A stretch of 64,000 nt of DNA from Bathymodiolus japonicus methanotrophic gill symbiont (GTDB taxonomy: Bacteria > Pseudomonadota > Gammaproteobacteria > Methylococcales > Methylomonadaceae): positions 186,001 to 250,000 of the forward strand of contig NZ_BLYC01000004.1 in assembly GCF_019721995.1 (NCBI RefSeq), given 5' to 3'. Shown piece by piece: positions 60,359 to 64,000 of the stretch (positions within the stretch are counted from its first letter, which is position 1; each line of letters opens with the position of its first letter). The notes beneath the pieces were generated by a model. That model did not search any database and had not been told where the DNA came from. It saw only the letters and a list, made by a program, of their open reading frames with translations. Made by a program: the position numbers and the translations under genes.

Positions 60359-60745
60359 ATGGCTAGTTCAAACCGTACAAAGAAAAAGATTAAAAAGGAA
60401 ATTGCAGATGGCATTGCGCATATTCATGCAACTTTCAATAATACTATCGTTACAATTACCGATCGCAAAGGAAATGCTCTAACATGGGCAACATCTGGTG
60501 GTTCTGGTTTTAGAGGCTCTAGAAAAAGTACGCCTTTTGCTGCTCAGGTAGCTGCAGAACATGCTGGTAAGGCAGCCCAGGAATTCGGAATGAGAAATCT
60601 TGATGTCATGATCAAAGGTCCAGGCCCAGGTCGTGAGTCTGCAGTTAGATCATTCAACAACCTAGGTTTTAAAATTGGCAATATCGTAGATGTTACGCCA
60701 ATACCACATAATGGTTGTCGTCCACCGAAAAAGCGTAGGGTATAG
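60359..60745 (+). CDS. rpsK: 30S ribosomal protein S11
   Basis: 128 residues, platform protein next to the mRNA Shine-Dalgarno helix. [30 protein letters not shown] and [19 protein letters not shown], including the Asn-Gly isoaspartate site. 14 nt after rpsM. Confidence 0.98.
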   Translation: MASSNRTKKKIKKEIADGIAHIHATFNNTIVTITDRKGNALTWATSGGSGFRGSRKSTPFAAQVAAEHAGKAAQEFGMRNLDVMIKGPGPGRESAVRSFNNLGFKIGNIVDVTPIPHNGCRPPKKRRV

Positions 60746-60758
60746 TTAGGAGTTTATT

Positions 60759-61379
60759 ATGGCTAGATATGTAGGACCCACTTGTAAATTAAGTCGTCGC
60801 GAAGGTACTGATCTGTTTTTAAAGAGCAGAGGTAAGTCGCTAGAAGGTAAATGTAAATTAGATCAGCGTCCTGGTCAGCATGGAACAAAACGTGCTCGTG
60901 ACTCTAACTATGCAACACAGTTAAGAGCTAAGCAACGTATCAGACGTATCTATGGTGTGCTAGAAAAGCAATTTAGAAATTACTATAAATCAGCAGATCT
61001 ACAAAAAGGTGCAACAGGTTTAAACCTATTGAATCTTTTAGAGTCTAGACTGGATAATGTTGTTTACCGTATGGGGTTTGCTGTCACTAGAGCAGAGGCT
61101 AGACAATTAGTCAGCCACAAATCTATTTTGGTCAATGATCAGATTTTAAATATTCCTTCAGCACAGATTGCTGTTGGCGATAAGATCTCGGTAAGAGAAA
61201 AAGCAAAAAAACAGGTGCGTATTATTGATGCACTGACGGTTGCAGGCCAGTATGGGATTCCAGCATGGCTAGAAGTCAATACAAAGGATTTTTCTGGTTC
61301 TTTTAATTCCTTACCTGATCGTGCTGATTTAGGTTCTGATATTAATGAGCAGCTAGTAGTTGAGCTTTATTCTAAATAA
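60759..61379 (+). CDS. rpsD: 30S ribosomal protein S4
   Basis: 206 residues, primary 16S-binding protein; translational repressor of the alpha operon in E. coli. S4 RNA-binding domain [35 protein letters not shown]. Zinc Cys of some S4 forms absent, as usual here. 13 nt after rpsK. Confidence 0.98.
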   Translation: MARYVGPTCKLSRREGTDLFLKSRGKSLEGKCKLDQRPGQHGTKRARDSNYATQLRAKQRIRRIYGVLEKQFRNYYKSADLQKGATGLNLLNLLESRLDNVVYRMGFAVTRAEARQLVSHKSILVNDQILNIPSAQIAVGDKISVREKAKKQVRIIDALTVAGQYGIPAWLEVNTKDFSGSFNSLPDRADLGSDINEQLVVELYSK

Positions 61380-61392
61380 CTTGGGGTTTTAA

Positions 61393-62400
61393 ATGCATAG
61401 TGCTGTTACTGGTTTATTAAGGCCTCAATTGGTTGAGGTTGTTAGTAAATCAATTAATCATTCAAAAATAGTTGTCGAGCCTCTAGAGCGAGGTTTTGGT
61501 CACTCTTTGGGAAATGCATTAAGAAGAGTTCTTCTTTCTTCAATTCCTGGTTGTGCTGTTGTTAGTGCCGAAATTGAAAAAGCGGAACATGAATATTCAG
61601 TAATTGATGGAGTACAAGAAGATGTTATTGACATCCTACTGAACTTAAAGCAATTAGCTATTATTCTGCATTCTGGTAATGAAGTTACTTTAACATTAAG
61701 TAAAAGTGGTTCTGGTGCTGTTACTGCAGCGGATATAAAAGTTACCCATGACGTTGAAATCATAAACCCTGAATTGGTTATTGCGAATTTAACCGAAGAA
61801 GGCGAACTGAATATGAAAATCAATATTCAGCGCGGTCGTGGTTATGAGCCGTCAAACACGCGCACCGAAGGTTTGGGTGTCGGTGTCGTCGGTGCATTGC
61901 AAGTTGATGCTTCATATAGTCCGGTTGAGACTGTTGCTTATAGTGTAGAAACTACACGAGTTGAGCAACGTACTAACCTGGATAGACTGATCATTGAGCT
62001 AGAGACTGATGGAACAATAGATCCTGAAGCGACTATAAAGCTTGCGGCAACAATCTTGCATGATCAACTTTCTGTGTTTGTTGATTTAGAGCAAATTAAC
62101 GAGCCAGTTATCGACGAGCCAGTCGAGCCAGTCCCGCAGATCGATCCAAATCTACTGCGTCCAGTAGACGATTTAGAGTTGACTGTTAGATCTGCAAACT
62201 GTCTGAAAGCTGAAAATATATATTATATCGGTGATTTAATTCAGCGTACTGAATTTGAATTATTGAAAACCCCCAACTTAGGTAGAAAGTCGCTAACTGA
62301 AATAAAAGATGTGTTAGCACTTAAGGGACTTTCTTTAGGAATGCGACTAGAGAACTGGCCGCCTGAAAATTTGCTTGAGCAAGCTCAAGCGGTTTTATAA
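61393..62400 (+). CDS. rpoA: DNA-directed RNA polymerase subunit alpha
   Basis: 335 residues. N-terminal dimerisation domain ([26 protein letters not shown]), linker with an acidic Pro/Glu stretch (about 235-250), and C-terminal DNA/activator-binding domain ([46 protein letters not shown]). 13 nt after rpsD. Confidence 0.98.
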   Translation: MHSAVTGLLRPQLVEVVSKSINHSKIVVEPLERGFGHSLGNALRRVLLSSIPGCAVVSAEIEKAEHEYSVIDGVQEDVIDILLNLKQLAIILHSGNEVTLTLSKSGSGAVTAADIKVTHDVEIINPELVIANLTEEGELNMKINIQRGRGYEPSNTRTEGLGVGVVGALQVDASYSPVETVAYSVETTRVEQRTNLDRLIIELETDGTIDPEATIKLAATILHDQLSVFVDLEQINEPVIDEPVEPVPQIDPNLLRPVDDLELTVRSANCLKAENIYYIGDLIQRTEFELLKTPNLGRKSLTEIKDVLALKGLSLGMRLENWPPENLLEQAQAVL

Positions 62401-62419
62401 CAAAACAAGGTTTAACCGT

Positions 62420-62800
62420 ATGAGACATCGTAAGTCTGGTAGACAACTCAATAGAAATAGCAGTCATAGAAAAGCTATGTTTAGCAATATGGCAACGTCT
62501 TTATTTGATAAAGAATTAATTAGAACGACTTTGCCCAAAGCAAAGGAATTACGCACTATCGCTGAGCCACTTCTGACTTTATCTAAAAAAGATTCAGTAG
62601 CAAATCGCCGTATCGCTTTTGCAAAACTAAGAGATCGCGCAATTGTAACTAAATTATTTAACGAACTTGGCCCACGTTACCAAGATCGTCCTGGTGGTTA
62701 TTTGCGTATCATGAAGTGTGGCTTCCGTACCGGTGATAAAGCACCTATGGCATACGTTGAATTAGTTGACCGCCCTGAACTAGAAGAAGCAGAAGATTAA
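62420..62800 (+). CDS. rplQ: 50S ribosomal protein L17
   Basis: 126 residues. ATG at 62420 gives the standard start [28 protein letters not shown]; the frame is open upstream but overlaps rpoA. Last gene of the alpha operon, followed by a strong terminator. Confidence 0.97.
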   Translation: MRHRKSGRQLNRNSSHRKAMFSNMATSLFDKELIRTTLPKAKELRTIAEPLLTLSKKDSVANRRIAFAKLRDRAIVTKLFNELGPRYQDRPGGYLRIMKCGFRTGDKAPMAYVELVDRPELEEAED

Positions 62801-62816
62801 ACTTCCTGCATTTCTA

Positions 62817-62846
62817 TTAAAAAGACCAGCTTCGGCTGGTTTTTTT
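62817..62846 (+). terminator. Rho-independent terminator of the alpha operon
   Basis: ACCAGC (62825-62830), TTCG tetraloop, GCTGGT (62835-62840), then a T-run; the A-run upstream makes it bidirectional. 17 nt after rplQ. Confidence 0.92.
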
Positions 62847-63152
62847 ATGTCCGCAGGTTTGTAGGGTTATTGCTTGAACCAAGAATCCGCAGTTGAGCGC
62901 AGAATTTGTGGATAACCTGTGCATGAAAGTTAAGATACAACTCGCAGACAATGGCCGGAGCCCTTGGCAAGAGCTGTAAAACAGGGTTTCGCGCATAGAT
63001 TTATTCACAAAACTGTGAAGCGGAGGTCACTCACCCAACAGGTGACAAGGTTTACGATCATTATTTTTTAATGTTCAGCGGTTTACAATGTTACATATCG
63101 GTCAACTGCGTTTTTTAGGTTCAAGAGATATTGATAATACCTGAATTCAGGA
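62847..63152. other. Intergenic region with two DnaA-box matches
   Basis: No gene supported. TTATCCACA on the minus strand (62907-62915) and TTATTCACA on the plus strand (63001-63009) both fit the DnaA box consensus TTATNCACA. They are too few and too far apart (85 bp) to suggest an origin. Confidence 0.45.
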
Positions 63153-64000
63153 ATGAAAAAAACAACTGAAAACATAATAATATATTTAGCCCGTCAAAAA
63201 GGCCAAAATAAAAAAATATGGCGCGAAATGATACAGGAGCTAATGGAAAGCAGAGAGTTAATTTGGCGACTGGTTATTCGAGACTATTCTGTACTCTATC
63301 GCCAATCTATACTCGGATATATCTGGGCTGTCTTACCACAACTTGTTACCGTAGCTATCTTTACTTTTTTAGCAAAACATCCGCTGAAAATCATGGAAAC
63401 GGAGCTTAGCGAAGTGTTGATTTTTAGTCCCTGATAGGCGACAGGGCAATTTGCTGATTCGACGTGTGCTAGCAGCACGCGAGAGGAGCAAGAATTGCAT
63501 TCCGAATAGCCGTCCAGCCAGTGAGGTAGTAATGACGAAGCGGCTTTTGTGCGTAGTCGTTGCGGACGCAGGGCGTTCAGGGCATCTCCCATCCGCTGCG
63601 TAGGTGAACGAATTATGGCGACAGGAGTCCCGGAATTTCGTGAGGTAGCATGGCGCGCCTGGTGTTTTTGATATGGGAGAAACTGCCATGCCGTATGTGA
63701 TACACGCGTTATGGAGTGTTTCTGTCTGGCACTTATTTTCGGGGTGCCTAATTGGCTGTACTAATAGCCTTGTTAATGCTGGGTCTTTAGTGACTAAAAT
63801 TAATTTTCCTAAGGAAGCATTGGTCTTCTCTGCCATTGGACAGGCCGTATTATATTTTATTATTCGATTGCTACCAGTCACTATCGTCTTTATTTGGTAT
63901 GGCTTCATTCCCTCATGGCATAGCCTGCTGATTCCTTTTATCTTAATTAGCATTATACTTTATGGCTTTAGGCGTTGGCTTTACCATGGCGATTATTAAC
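63153..64000 (+). pseudogene. ABC-2 type polysaccharide export permease (Wzm-like), interrupted and frameshifted, runs off the window
   Basis: Permease of an O-antigen/polysaccharide ABC exporter. N-terminal MESRELIWRLVIRDYSVLYRQSILGYIWAVLPQLVTVAIFTFLAKH is typical. At 63382 it is interrupted by a 280-bp structured element; exact removal gives AKHRVFDMGETAMPYVIHALW in frame. The next part has FSGCLIGCTNSLVNAGSLVTKINFPKEAL. Near 63960 a one-base shift ends the frame (GFRRWLYHGDY), while the neighbouring frame continues ALGVGFTMAIIN, so a second lesion exists unless this is a sequencing error. The partner ATPase would be expected just beyond the window. Confidence 0.85.
63382..63661 (+). other. 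280-bp structured scarless insertion element, copy 3
   Basis: Differs from copy 1 (2760-3039) at a single base (T at 63416 where copy 1 has G), with the same ends and length. Lies in the permease gene between catC and gtG, in the sense orientation, with no target duplication. Excision regenerates a CGT (Arg) codon. Near-identity to a copy 60 kb away in an unrelated gene shows recent spread. Confidence 0.82.

Noticed and set aside
62850-63150. Replication origin
   Set aside because: Only two DnaA boxes, no AT-rich unwinding tract with repeats, and no dnaA, dnaN or gidA nearby.

Overview
The window is a chromosomal segment of a moderately AT-rich gammaproteobacterium. The gene orders topA-smg-dprA-LysM / def-fmt-rsmB-DUF4390-ntrY-ntrX, hemA-prfA-prmC, lolB-ispE-tRNA-Gln-prs-rplY-pth, tRNA-tuf-tRNA-secE-nusG-rplKAJL-rpoBC and str-S10-spc-alpha all fit that class. 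An ntrYX pair behind rsmB is reminiscent of Methylococcales-type methanotrophs and related sulfur or methane symbionts, but this lineage call is inference.

Layout: (1) 1-7402 is accessory DNA: an IS630-family remnant cut by a 203-bp MITE, then a DUF1778/GNAT toxin-antitoxin locus whose toxin gene is split by a nest of mobile elements. The nest can be resolved from target-site duplications and restored reading frames. An IS4-like element (1321-7209) sits in the toxin gene. A second IS (1886-6070) and a 152-bp MITE sit in that IS's transposase. An IS1634-family element (3874-5982) and two structured non-coding elements of 260 and 280 bp sit in the second IS's transposase. (2) 7692-19751 holds housekeeping genes: topA, smg, dprA and a LysM protein on the minus strand; def, fmt, rsmB, a DUF4390 gene and an NtrY/NtrX-like two-component pair on the plus strand. 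(3) 20030-21669 is an IS630-like element, the parent of the MITE at 507-709; it has replaced the C-terminus of a JAMM metalloprotease gene. (4) 21.7-31.2 kb holds prmC, prfA and hemA, then a TPR lipoprotein, lolB, ispE, tRNA-Gln, prs, rplY and pth. (5) 31.2-62.8 kb is the translation/transcription block: four tRNAs around a first tuf, secE-nusG, rplKAJL, rpoBC, rpsL-rpsG-fusA-tuf, and the complete S10, spc and alpha operons, closed by a strong terminator. (6) 63153-64000 is an O-antigen-type ABC-2 permease gene, interrupted by a third copy of the 280-bp structured element and frameshifted near the window end.

The most unusual observation is the family of 260-280 bp elements at 2760-3039, 3458-3717 and 63382-63661. 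All three lie in protein-coding sequence in the sense orientation and have no visible target-site duplication. Exact removal of each restores the host reading frame to the base. The diverged copy keeps helices at equivalent positions with different paired sequence, pointing to an RNA (or single-stranded DNA) whose fold is selected. They look like intron-like or scarless mobile elements, but I do not recognise group I or group II intron signatures in them.

The core region is conventional: products make the ribosome, RNA polymerase, elongation factors, SecYE and associated tRNAs. Surrounding housekeeping genes supply translation maturation (def, fmt, prmC, prfA, pth), tetrapyrrole and isoprenoid precursors (hemA, ispE), PRPP (prs), lipoprotein sorting (lolB) and DNA topology/uptake (topA, dprA).
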